Assembly (NCBI GenBank): GCA_002794735.1
Contig: NBAZ01000003.1
Coordinates: forward strand, 992,001-1,056,000
Origin: Pyrrhoderma lamaoense
Lineage: Eukaryota; Basidiomycota; Agaricomycetes; Hymenochaetales; Hymenochaetaceae
Length of the DNA stretch: 64,000 nt
Reading direction: 5' to 3'
The translations under genes were made by a program, and so were the position numbers. The notes beneath the pieces were generated by a model that made no database searches, was not told the origin of the DNA, and saw only the letters and a list, made by a program, of their open reading frames with translations. Shown here piece after piece: positions 23,650 through 34,926 of this stretch. Position 1 is the stretch's first letter, and each line of letters opens with the position of its first letter.

Positions 23650-25186
23650 ATGCCCAAAGAAGAGGTTAGCGATCAGATCTCCGCAGAAAAGGTTGGGAGG
23701 ACATACCCGAATGATCCTGAATGTGCTGTGGTAGTGAATGGTATCGTCTTCGTCTCAAATTCCGATGGTGACACCTCAAGACTGCCGGTCGAAAGAAAAG
23801 ACGAGGCTTCAGCAGATGGAATGATAGATCATCTATGTGCAGCAGACCAGTCAAGTATCGAGCGTTGGTACAAACGCCTGGGCCAATATCTGATTAGCTG
23901 TGACAAGACGTTTTCTCGTTTGCGTGCGTTGATGTAGCGACTAAATACTTGTGACATTATCTCATAAAATTGTGGTCTTCAGATATAGGGCGTAATTGTC
24001 AATCTCTTAGATTAGAAACATTCCCTGAAGGTTACAAGTTGTTTGTTCACAAGAAAGGATCAACGAATAATCCTAGGAAGGACTTGTATCTATATGGTCT
24101 GTATAAAAAGAAATTACACAATAATGTAAACAACGTTTTATAACAATCTTATCAAACACTTCTAGGTTCAAGCTCCAAGCGTTGTAAGAAGTTCAGATCG
24201 CCTGAGGTGCGTAATACCATAGTTGATTAAGACAATATTCTCATCTCAGTTTTTACTACAACAAGGAATTTGCGCTGCACCTGATGTGGCTCGCCATGGA
24301 CAACCACGGGATAGAAATCGTGACAATGATACCCATTGTTTGTGTCGTTATTGCTCTAACAATTCACAAAGAGCTATTACCAAATTATTGAGGGAAAGTA
24401 TCAATCGTAAAGCCTCAAAAGTCTCAAAGCCTCGACTTTCTGAAAACGTATCACCGGGAAACCACCTGGGTGGTTCAGGATTGAACGGGGATGACGGAGC
24501 ATGGTCCTCACCCGCTACTGCAGCTGCGTGGGCAATTCGAACTAAACCAGCAAGTCAGCCCGGAGGATACGGGACTAGTATAGTAGTTCCTGAGCTTCAG
24601 CCAATTAACTTTGTAAATCCGTTTATGAACATGTACGCCCAGTTCGTAAACTTAATGAACTCAGGATGCTTGGGTGGGATGCCGAACGTGTTTAATCCTC
24701 AGCTATTAGCTACTGCAGTGCAACATCTCCAGTTGCCCCAGCTAGAGCAACAACAACAACAACCGCTTAACTTCGCAAGCTTTGCGAACCTACTGATATG
24801 GCTACACATGCAACGCGTAAACTTAGCGAGCCGGGATACCTGGGTGGATATCGAACATGTTTCACCCACAACTAGTAGCTTCTACACCACAACGTATCCA
24901 GCTGTCCCATCAGGAGGAGGAACTGCAACAGCAACAATATGAATTCCAATCTCTCAACTCTGCAAGCTTAAGTTCAAGCCCATGGAGTCCAGGATACTTT
25001 GGTACGATACCAAGCTTACCTCAAGTACTAGAACCACAATGTCCCCAGCTTCCCCTCCAAGAGCAAGAGACAGAGAAAGATGAAGAAGACAAAAAGACAA
25101 AAAAGAAAAGAAGGAAAGTTTGCAGCAACAGCGTCAGCCACAACCACTTGGTGAAGTTGTACTATCCTGTGTACCTGGGTAATTAG
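23650..25186 (+). CDS. Clr2-like transcription-silencing protein (apparent frame breaks)
   Basis: Clr2 domains occur in the SHREC-type heterochromatin silencing complex of fission yeast and in many basidiomycete proteins of unknown role; a nuclear chromatin role is inferred only. Start at 23650 (MPKEEVSDQISAEK) follows a TATA box. Signature pieces in order: SIERWYKRLGQYL; FPEGYKLFVHKKGSTNNPR then DLYLYG; SSSKRCKKFRSPE spliced to EFALHLMWLAMDNHG (acceptor after ACAACAAG at about 24258); then NDTHCLCRYC, a Cys cluster typical of the domain. Between the last two blocks (about 24306-24312) the frame shifts as if one G were missing. The C-terminal part is Gln/Pro/Leu-rich, made of decayed tandem repeats, and changes frame again between 24770 and 24860; it ends in a Lys-rich segment (KKTKKKRRKV). 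The 3' end is uncertain. Confidence 0.65.
24607..25080 (+). repeat. Decayed tandem repeat, ~165-170 bp unit, in Clr2-like gene tail
   Basis: Copies begin near 24607 and 24768, with a partial third near 24985. Shared blocks include GTAAACTTA followed by TGGGTGG and CGAAC[GA]TGTTT, then Gln codon runs. At protein level the copies read NSGCLGGMPNVFNPQLLA, PGYLGG plus NMFHPQLVAS, and SPGYFGTIPSL. The copies lie in different frames as given. Confidence 0.65.
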
Positions 25187-25934
25187 CGAGCTTAGATGCG
25201 ATGCCGAAAATGATTCAGCTCCCAGCAACCCCACAAAGACGTCTCCAATCCACCAAGAGTAACATCTGAGTAACGTTCTTCTTTTTTTGTTCCTGCCTTG
25301 ATTTCTCCTCATCACATGATTGTTGCCCACGCTATGCATATACTGTATCATCTGTCTCTTTTATTCGTTGAATATATCCACTTCGGATAATTACGTCTTA
25401 TACTACTTGATGTCTTCATATTCAGCTCCGTACAAGCGTACAAAATAATAGACCATTATTTAATTTATCACTCAATAAACTACTTCTGATCACGTTTTTA
25501 GATGCCTCTATCACTTTATTTGATCATATAGGCGATTCCGGCATGAGTGATCTCTTTCATAAACCTTTCGAACTACTAACTATCAATAAATAACATCTGG
25601 ATCGAGAATGAAACACTCAGAAGTTGAATTGTTAACAAATCTTGCGTACATCAACAAATAGTTTCTGTATCTTGTAGATATTGGTTTCAATACGAGGTGT
25701 CTATCCTCAAGTGAAATGCGACATACATGTCAATCTACTCCTTTGTAGCAGATAAGGAGTATAATATACCATATTACTATAACTATAGTATGAATAATGA
25801 TAATATAGGTGAGTGGTGTAAAATGTTGAGATTACGTAAGATTCTACCACAAGCGTTGTGTAATGTGTTTAAATAACTTTAATTAACATTACATATATTA
25901 TACTGGTTATACGCGTCCAAGGTGTTTTAACCGG
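25187..25934. other. Intergenic, no gene seen
   Basis: About 750 bp of AT-rich DNA between the Clr2-like gene and COG3. No motif-bearing open frame. Confidence 0.55.
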
Positions 25935-28900
25935 ATGACATCTCCTGCTCTAAGACCGTCTACCAGTAGAACTGGTACTCCGGTTGCCTCAACCTCACAA
26001 AGTAAACATGCGATCTCCCTCGAAGATTGGGAAGCGATAACACCGTTATCTGACACTGAATTACGAAGCATTGCTATTTTCCAAAAGGCTTGCGAGAAAA
26101 AGCCACTTCCATATGATGTGAGAAATGACCGAATCTTAGTTAATTAGTTCCATTCTTAATGTTAGGGTGGATCCAAACAAACCGGGATACATAGACTTCA
26201 ATAAAAGAAGAGAGCTTGAGTCGAACATCCGCAGCGTTGCAGAGGCACCCGATAGAGACGTCAAGCTCATCTGGACCAGGAACTTCCCATCTTAGAACGG
26301 CACCGGAACCCTCATCTTCTCAAAATCTCTTTCCTAAACGACCGATACAAACTACCCAGGAGTTTTATGACTGGTTCAGTATGATTGAACGTTCAGTAGC
26401 CCATAGTCAAGAAGCGCATTATCGTGAACATCTGGCTACAGTGGAGAGACATCTATCCACCTGTAAAGGTCTGGCTGACAATGTTAATAGCGTAGAATCC
26501 GAGGTGAATAATATGTTGGATAGCTGGAGGAGTGTGGAATCTGGTGGGAGGTCATTAAAAGAAGCCTCGGAACAACTACTTGAAGAACGCGTGCGTAATA
26601 ACCATTCGGCTCTTATCTTGTAGTTCCGCGTAATGTAGTTTTTGAGTTTGAGTTTGTAGGATAGGCTAATCAGGCTCTCGGAGGATGTGAACGCACGGCT
26701 GGAGTATTTCCAAGAACTTGAACATGCAACTCGCATGCTGAATCATCCAGGAGACTCTCTTGTGCTCCAAGCAGATTTCCTCGAGATGGTTGAGAGAGTG
26801 GATATATGTATCGACTTTCTTCGCTCACACGTACGTACCCCTGGCTCATATTCTACTTTATTCTGTATTTGACGAAAATATCAAAGCGACATTATCGTGA
26901 AGCCGAGGTTTATCTACTGAGATACCAGCAATGTCTTACACGGGCCATGACCCTGATCAAGATGTACTTTGTTGGTTCACTTAAAGCCCTGATTACCGAT
27001 ATCACGAAGAGGGTACCGGATAAGGGAGTTTCAGCAACGGCACAGATGCATCTTCTTTACACTCGTTTCCAATCAGTGGCTTCACAAGTGGGACCATTGA
27101 TAGGAGAATTGGAACGTCGAACTCGTTCTCATCCAGAAGAGCTCTCATCACTATTGAGCGATTGCCATGTTGCTTACTTCAGTACTCGTAAGACTCTTCT
27201 GATAGGGAGGTTGTCAGAAGAGATCAAGGGCCTAGACCCAAATAACGCTGATCTTGTTGAATTGGTAAGTAAATATCATTTCATAGCGTTTTTATAGTAT
27301 CTTTAAAGTTTGTTGTAGACGAGAGCTGGATGCAGTTATCTCAAACAGCTCTGCATGGATGAATTCGCAATTTATAGATGTTTCTTCAACTCAGGGAAAG
27401 ATGTACTTTAGTATGTACAACTCGCGCTTGCTTTGAAACAGACCAGCCGATGATTAGCTTAATGTAGTGCCTATCTTGAATCTCTTTGTGATTATCTTTA
27501 TGATGACCTTCGACCTCGAATACTCCATGAACCACGCCTCACCGTTCTCTGTGATGTCTGTAAAGTGATACAAGCACTCATGGTATTGGACGTCCCAGAA
27601 GACGACTCTTCATCAGACGATGATGATGACCCCATACCAAAGCTTGATCTGAACAACAATGGCACAGTTCAAGTAGACCGTGGTTTGGGAAGGCTTCATA
27701 TCAGTCACATGCTACAAAGCGTGTTACAGGATGCTCAAACACGATTATTTTTCAAGGCACAAACGTGGTTCAATCCGAAATTCGCTACTTTGTACCGAGA
27801 CTCGAAGACATCAATTATCCAAAGATACTTGAAGGTGACCCCTCTTCGTTAAATATGATTCTATACCTATGAATATATGAATAACATAGTCGATTTTATC
27901 ATAGATTCCTTGTGGCGAACACGAAAATTCGATACTACTCAGCCTGGTTCAGATAGTTATGAGGACGTTAATCCCTTTTCTAAAGTGTACACTTATAACC
28001 GGCGTGAGACATGGTACACAGCTCTACAGACAACTGCTTCGGTGCTCCTACAACTTAAGAGTTTGTTCAAGTATGTTTGCATTAGTAACTTCATATGAAC
28101 TTTTAATTAAGATTTGTGGTTTCTTTTTCTTTTAGCCTTCAATATTTGAAGACATCGCCCTTGAGGCAATTGACTTCTGCCGACAAAATATCACTACTGC
28201 AGCGAACATGATAGCCACACGAACCACACCCCCATCAGAGATTGACGCTCATCTGTTTATTATAAGACATCTCTTGATACTAAAAGAGATAGCAAGTGCG
28301 TTGAATTTGTCGTCATCGCGTGACGGGAACGAGGGGCCTATTGAGCTACGCCATGTAACGGAAACTCTACGGGACATGCTCAGAACAACGAACTTGATAC
28401 CTTATGCATTTGCCTCAGGATATGTGAAGACGAAACAAGAACCTGGTATGAGTGTGAATACTGGTACTGGGACGAAACAGGGACAAAAGAAGGTATTGAC
28501 ATGGACTTGAAACGGGCTTGTGAAGCTGTTATACAACTTTTTGCAAGAAGGGTTACGCAGCCTATAGATGACTTCATGTTCGGGCTTAGTTCTGGGAGTG
28601 CATCTCACACCAACGCAAATACCAGTATTAATGGCGTTACTATACCATCCAGTTCTTCATCAGATACCGCTAGTAAATTAAAGCACGAAACTACTGCAAA
28701 TAATAGTAGTAGTAGCGACCGGGATACGAAAACGCGTCCACCATCAAAGAAGGTAGCGCTCGACGTAGAGAATGTGTTTCATTCAACACTTGAGAGGGAG
28801 GTTCCGGCTATGAGTCGGACATTAAGACTTTACCTTGCAGACGAGTCCTTAGGAGATAGGAATGATTTGGGTGTTTCGTCTTCCTCTACTGGTTCTACTC

Positions 28901-29226
28901 TACAAACAGTTGAAGTTAGCGCAGATTTGTTTCGCAACAGAGCAAATTCGGGATCTGGCTCCGCTTTGGGGTCAGGGACTAATTCTGGTCTGGGATCTGT
29001 GTCTGTCTTATTGGGACATATACAAGAACGTGTAGTAGACGCCTATGTTATCTTCCGGCGTCTTGTAGAATTCTTACCAGTCGACGCTGATAGTGAAGAA
29101 GACACTAACAGCAGCAACAGTAATGGCTCTGGAGATAAGAACAGTAGTAGTGGTGACAGTACGTTACTGAAACGTTCATTCTCAACCCCAGAGGAGATTC
29201 GCACTCTATTTAGAGCTTTAACGTAG
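25935..29226 (+). CDS. COG3: Conserved oligomeric Golgi complex subunit 3 (Sec34) (apparent frame breaks)
   Basis: COG3 is in lobe A of the COG Golgi tether with COG2. Start at 25935 (MTSPALRPSTSRTG) leads to SLEDWEAITPLSDTELRSI, a Ser/Pro linker, then the Sec34 domain: TQEFYDWFSMIERSVAHSQE, NMLDSWRSVE, LSEDVNARLEYFQELE, HYREAEVYLLRYQQCLTRAM, CSYLKQLCMDEFAIY, SLCDYLYDDLRPRILHEP and VCKVIQALMVL. The C-terminal part has IDAHLFIIRHLLILKEIA and RACEAVIQLFARRVTQP plus Ser/Asn/Gly-rich insertions. Intron 1 is best placed at 26118-26194. The frame shifts near 27760-27768 (from FFKAQT into the conserved YFVPRLEDINYPKILEG) and near 28481-28494 (from TKQGQKK into GIDMDLKRACE); another conflict lies between 28070 and 28140. 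Each behaves like one missing base. About 900 aa; stop TAG 29224-29226. Confidence 0.9.
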
Positions 29227-30378
29227 TCATATATCAGTTTTTGTTTTAGTGTTCATTTGGTGTTATAATGCAATCTGGATGTGAACTTCTCTCCCTCTTC
29301 CTGACTTACAACTGAAGACAACTACATTATCTCATTTTTTCTTCTACATTCGATAATTAGAAAAGTACGACGATGCACATTCTTATGTTTTGCCTGAACA
29401 AATGTTACTTTTAGTGTCATGGTCTCTAGTGTTGCGAATCCAATGGCAAAGTAAGTAAATAATATTCATGAATGTTAGCCAAAACCAAAAGTGTCAAGCT
29501 ACTGAAGCTCAACCCCCTCAAGCGTGCTTGATTTTTAGTTAGACGGTATATGCAAGCATTAAATAACATTAGCTCTGCTAGCATAGCTTTCGAAAGCCCA
29601 CGAGTCAACACATTCTATCCATGTGGAGCCTTATTTATAGTAATCACATGAGATGAAACATGTAAAAGAATTATAAGTATCAGTATATGCATGCACATTA
29701 CAAGGCACTTCGGGGTTGTTAGTTTTGAGGGTCAGCCTTCTGACTAAACTAGATCTGCATCTACAGCGCCAAAGCCAATTGAATACGGCTATCTTTTTAT
29801 GTCTATGGGTGAGACAATAGTAGCTGAGCTAAGCAGAATCCACCATGATGTAACACCTTATCTACTCCTTACACGTCTGGGTTAAAACATGTATAAGAGG
29901 AAAGCAAGACAGAGCTGCTTAGTTCGCTAGGGATCGTTTCCTTTTATTCTTATTCTTATTCTTATTTCATTTCTACCTTCGTCGTCTGACTGAAATATGA
30001 GTTTCTTAATAAATTTCAGGAGTAAGGATATACATAAAAATTGACAATGGATACCGGAACGAGGTGGAGAGGGAGAAGTCATGAGAGTAGTGATAAAGAG
30101 ACGTAACATTTGGGGGTTCAACAGGCGCAACAGTATGGTTGAAGAAAAGGAAAGAACAATCGAAACGGGGTGTGTGCAAATTGAGAACAGAATGACACTA
30201 TAATACATTTGATAAAAAGAAAGATAGGGATAGGGTGGAGACTGGAAGTAGAGAAATGTTTGCGGTTTGTTGGAATCTTGTATAGTATAGCAAGTGGTTA
30301 AACAATGATAAGCCTTAGTCGAGTCAAAATCGAGTCCGATGGTTATCCAAAAGATACGGAGCTGTTGAGCAAGCCAGT
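29227..30378. other. Convergent intergenic region
   Basis: About 1.15 kb between the 3' ends of COG3 and SNX3. It contains a TTATTC hexamer run at about 29943-29967. A 166-codon minus-strand open frame that begins inside the last SNX3 exon continues here; it is in the wrong frame for SNX3 and has no motif. Confidence 0.55.
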
Positions 30379-31172
30379 TTATACCCATTGGGACTTGTCC
30401 CAGGCCGGATCTTGGAGAAAGGCACAAAGAACCTTGCTACCAGTCTGAAAACAAGACATTAATAAGGTTAGTAATTGATCTCAGGACGAGAATAGCATAT
30501 TGGATGAAGTGAAAGATAAAGACTAAGAGAGATGAATGGGGAGGCGAGCAACTTACTTGAAGAAGGGGATGGCCAGCCACGATGGTAAGGAAACGCTCAA
30601 GGCCTTCGCGGCGCGCCTCAATGACTTCGTCAGAAAAACGGTTTGTAAACACCTTGCCTGGAAGGGGAGGGATGTTGACACGAGTTGATTCACGTTCAAG
30701 GATATCTCGGAAAGCCTCAAAGTCGCTATAACGGCGCCGTACGGCAGAGTGGCGTAGCTTGAATGCAGGGATGTTGGTCTACGATAGGGGGAAGTGAATG
30801 TTGGACTAGTTGACAAAAGAGGGTTGATTAGACATCAGATAAAGTACCTTGCAGATTATTTCATAGTCTGTGAACATTTTGCGACCAAAACCTGGAGAGA
30901 GAAAGACAGACCCAGTTTGTTTTTGATGGGTGATGGAAAGATCGGATATTGCTTACCGTGCGTCTGCGGGTTCCGAACTTCAATTTCGAGAAAGCTCTCT
31001 GGGACAGAGTACATTTCCTCTATCTATCAGGTGTGTGTGTGTGTGTGTTAAGTGAGAACATATGTGTAGGCACCAATAAACATATCGAGCTCACTGTCTG
31101 CTCACGGAATGAGCCATCGAGTCTAGGGCCCGGAAGACTTGGACTGCGAGCGAATGGTGATACGGTCGTCAT
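30379..31172 (-). CDS. SNX3: Sorting nexin Snx3/Grd19 (PX domain)
   Basis: Snx3 binds PI3P on early endosomes through its PX domain and works with retromer to recycle cargo. Five exons on the minus strand. Exon 1 starts at 31172 ([20 protein letters not shown]) and joins [20 protein letters not shown] through an intron containing a GT/CA microsatellite and an ATAGAG acceptor. Next come [14 protein letters not shown], then [20 protein letters not shown] with the PI3P-binding [20 protein letters not shown] with the PPLPGK loop, and [20 protein letters not shown], ending in [20 protein letters not shown]. About 160 aa, the size of other Snx3 proteins, with no extra BAR domain. Every junction keeps frame. 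It is divergent from the PHD gene, 291 bp away. Confidence 0.95.
31031..31048. repeat. GT dinucleotide microsatellite in SNX3 intron 1
   Basis: Nine GT units on the plus strand, inside the first intron of SNX3 (CA on the sense strand). Confidence 0.95.
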
Positions 31173-31463
31173 AGTTGGAGTATGGAAAGCGTTTTCCTCT
31201 GTTTGCTGTGATTCTTCCAGTGTGTATTCAGTTCGCACGTGTGGTGCTGTCGTCACTGCTGTTGAGCTCGCTATGAGTGGTGAGTGAGTTGATGATGAAT
31301 GATGGGCAACAGAGCCCTATACGGAAAGAGCCGAAATGGAGAGAGTTGTATTCGATTATGACTTTTTGTATTCCGACTTTATTTACTTCACTTTACTCAA
31401 CTCAACTCAACCTTGTCCTCCTCTCTCGTCTCCGTCATCGGTGCGGGAAGAACGCTCCTGGAG

Positions 31464-33941
31464 ATGTCCCCGAAGGAGAAACGACGTTCTGCACGTCGTT
31501 CAGCAACCTCAAAGTCCTCTGGCTCTCCGTCCCCCGATACCGCTTCTCTTCCACCCACCGCCCATCAGCACGATGCCAACTCCTCAGCTCGTTCAGCAGC
31601 TTCTTCGTCCTCAAACTCGACCACAGCCCGCGGCAAACGCGCAAAAGAAGACTCCGATGATTTCCAGCCTCCTCCCCCTCCTTCACATCGACGCACGACA
31701 TCCGTCGCGTCTACAGCCAACGGAGCACACTCGAATTCCAATAACGTAGCGTCCTCATCGTCGTCCTCAAACAAACGCACAAAACGCAAAGCGAAGGACA
31801 ACACACAGCAACCCGAGGAACATCAACCGAGTCCGCTTTTAGAAGACGAATTACCCTTCGACGGCGAAGAAAAGCAGGAGGAGGATGCCGGGATCACTCG
31901 TTGCGTCTGTGAAGGTCTGGGTACGCAATGCTTATAACTTCTCTCAGAAACTTCCCCTGAGCTTTCCTTGGTTTTTCTAGCCGAAGATGAGGCTGATGGG
32001 GCCGATTTCATGGTCCAATGTGAAATATGCTTAGCCTGGCAACATGGACCATGTATGGGTTTTGCACTCGAAGCTGAGATACCGGAAGGGAACTACTACT
32101 GCGAACAATGTAGGCCACAGGATCACCCGGATCTGATAAAGTGCGTTGAACACTCTCAGTCGAACTTTAACCATTGAATTTCTAAGTCGTATCTTACAGG
32201 AAGATTCAACGTCGGCAACGTCAAAGCTCTGAAAAATCTATGCATGCCGCGGCGTCGCGTGTGTCTCGATCACATTCTCCAACCAACATGAAAACTACGA
32301 AACGACGAAATACTCTTAATAGTAGAGAAGCTGCCGCGTATGAAGAGAGTCTGGAACAACTTGAGGCAAGTGCCTTTGAGGCTATGCCCAACGGAGATGC
32401 TCCCGCTCCTAAAGACAGAGCTACCAGTGTGGCGTCCAAGCAAGAAGAACCCGTCATTGAGGAGGCTATCGAAGTAGGGCCAACTTCAAACTTGAAGAAG
32501 AAACGAAAGCGGGCCGACGAGGAAGTGTATGCGTGATTCTCTCTATCATACTCTTTTGACTATATGCTAACCAGGGCAACCTTTTTGTGATCTCTAGTTC
32601 AATGGCCAAAAGAAAGCGTTCTGCTTCAGTAATATCAGAACGGGTCGCGACGATATCGGTGGCAACTCTTGTTGAAAAGACAGAAATAACATCTCCTATC
32701 ACCGTAAATACTACGCTTCTACCTCCTCCAACCCCTGTTCCCTCTGGCAAACGAGCAAAACGAGGCGGGGGTGGTCGTAAAGGTGCCAAGGATACTCCAG
32801 TTTCTACAGCGGCTCCTGCGCCGCAAGACGCCTCTATCAACGGCGACGCTGAGGAAGGTAATTTTATTTCATTCATTATATACTATAAATGGACAAATCA
32901 TTGTGAAGATTCTAATCTCATTATTCCATTTAAGGTACAGCCTCGACCAAGAAACATCCAAATCAGTATACTTACCGTGGAAAGGCGGGAGGCGGTCAAT
33001 CTCGACGTGCTCCTCAGTCATCCGGATCAAACAACCAAAATACAAGCACACATGAACACGGAACCCGTAGAAACAATGCAAACAATGCTGCTAACAATGC
33101 CTCTGGTGGTGGGGCAGGATCTCGGCAAGGTCATAATGCATATTATAACAATATGCAATTACCACTATTCTTAAGTTGGGGACTTCCTGACTACCTGTCA
33201 CACTTGCAGAGCATACTTCCATCAGATGTCCCAGCCCCGTTAGAATTGAGGGGTGCAACAAGTTTCCTTGTTCCCCCATCGTTGATTGGGGTGAGCCCGG
33301 CAACCCCGAAAGAAACGGTTATAAATGGAACGGGGAATAAGCCTCCAAGCAGGGGCGAGGCTCAGGAAACTACAGAGGAAGTGTCTAACGCGATTGCAAA
33401 CACGAATGATGGTACAGCCGACGAGGTAGATTTGGCGGCTATGTATCCCTCTGCCACGGAGTCTGTGACTGAACGTGGTGTGAAAGTGAAATGGCCCGCA
33501 AAACGGATGAGCGTCTCAGACATGAACAAACGTGTGAGAGCACTCGTTGAATGGGTGGGACGGGAGCAAGCACTGCAAGCAGAGAGAGAAAGAAGAAAGG
33601 AGGCATTGAAGACCAGTGTTATTGATATTATACAACAGCAGCAAGTTGTGAAGGAGAGTGAACATATTGATCATGTTGACAATGTGATGGAAGGTATGAA
33701 AGGGACAGAATACGAGATCGTGAAGCATCCTTCTAATATCGAATATTCATTCATAGCTACTAAAGCGACGGCAGATATAGATCATGTGCTAGCTACTATG
33801 GGCTTCAAACCAGGTCCTGGGACTACTCCGTCAACGTCAAAGATGATGGAGGAATTGATGGAAGAGTTGATTAGTTTCCAAGAACGTTTTGGTCCGGGAG
33901 CTAAACAGGGAAAGGATAGGAGAGTCGCGGTGCTCGCTTAA
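31464..33941 (+). CDS. PHD-finger protein, Cti6-like (Rpd3L histone deacetylase complex)
   Basis: Cti6 is the PHD subunit of the large Rpd3 histone deacetylase complex, reading H3K4 methylation. Start at 31464 ([17 protein letters not shown]) opens a basic Ser-rich region, then an acidic stretch and the PHD finger [10 protein letters not shown] / [17 protein letters not shown] / [12 protein letters not shown], with the C4HC3 ligands and the aromatic W of the methyl-lysine cage visible. Downstream is the family block [21 protein letters not shown], basic nuclear-localisation-like patches (KKKRKR, MAKRKR), an Asn-rich linker, [18 protein letters not shown] and [21 protein letters not shown] near the C terminus. 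Five exons (~31464-31920, 31981-32141, 32201-32533, ~32600-32855, 32936-33941), all in frame; about 740 aa. The PHD call is firm; the orthology to Cti6 rests on the motif after the finger. Confidence 0.82.
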
Positions 33942-34926
33942 ACCACTCCGCGCCTATTCTTTGTGGCTCTGGTCATATCACCTTCTATACTACGCCTTTC
34001 ACACGAAACTACTAGTCGCTCGATGCCCACATCCTCGTAATAACAATATTTAATTAACAAAGTCGAACTGGAAGTCTCTCTGCTATGTGTTCAAATTAGG
34101 GCTTTTTATCGTGCCTTTTTTATTCGTATGTCATCAATTGTGCTTATATGACTTATGTATCTGTTCTACTCCTGTCGTGGCTCTGCTATCCTGATCATCT
34201 TTCTCCGTCCGATAATTCACTTGCTCTACAATAACGCCTCACACTCTTCATAACTCTCACTCTCACTCTCATGCACCCTCTTTAAACATCACATACTATC
34301 TGTCTAGATTCACTAGTATACTCACCTCCTCCTCACTCTTAGTTTCTTTTGAAACTCGACTCTTAAATTTCATTTTTGTTGTTAGCACTCCCATGGTTTC
34401 TCCTCCCTGATTCTCATATCCCGTATTACGTATCCATTTGTGTCTCGTGCTTTAGTAACCCACATCCTGTGCTCTTTTTTTGGCTCCCCATCCTTTACAC
34501 ACTAGTACGCGTTTTTGTTTATATTTGTGTCATAATTCTCTGCCCTGTCAATAGTACTTTGGTAGTATGGTCTCCGTTTGTATTCATTATGAAAGATATC
34601 TGTTTCCTTCGACCTTCGACCTTCGACCTTCTCATTTCTTTGGGTCTCGCCTCCTCCGAACAGCCACCATATAAGAGTAAAGTAATCCTCATCGGGCTAA
34701 AAGAATGCACCTTTTCTCCTCTTTTGTTTACAAAGGTATGATACACGTTGAATAGTTCCTCTGAATAGGTAGGTTAATTATTTAAAAGAGAGCAAGAAAA
34801 AGACGGTGATATCTAAATTATTGATAATAACAGAAAAAGAAGTAGAATAGATCACTCTAGTCACAACAGCCTGAGATATAGTACAGCTCATTATATTCAA
34901 GGGGATATGGGACATGAAGCCCATTT
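33942..34926. other. Convergent intergenic region, pyrimidine-rich
   Basis: About 1 kb between the 3' ends of the PHD gene and VPS15. The plus strand is strongly C/T-rich (34190-34520), giving a hydrophobic 121-codon open frame at 34376-34741 that is a composition artefact. A CTTCGAC heptamer is repeated about three times at 34607-34630. Confidence 0.55.
34607..34630. repeat. CTTCGAC short tandem repeat
   Basis: Three perfect heptamer copies plus a partial one in the PHD gene / VPS15 intergenic region. Confidence 0.85.

Noticed and set aside
26118..26194. Possible coding stretch VDPNKPGYIDFN in COG3 intron 1
   Set aside because: Frame can be read only with an incompatible phase; ending the intron at ACATAG (26194) joins the flanking exons cleanly.
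29927..30427. 166-codon minus-strand open frame overlapping the end of SNX3
   Set aside because: It is in the wrong frame relative to the clear last SNX3 exon ([11 protein letters not shown]) and is of low-complexity, 3'-flank composition.
34376..34741. Hydrophobic 121-codon open frame on the plus strand
   Set aside because: It lies in a C/T-rich intergenic stretch, where pyrimidine runs automatically encode Leu, Pro, Ser and Phe; no start context, motif or splice partner.
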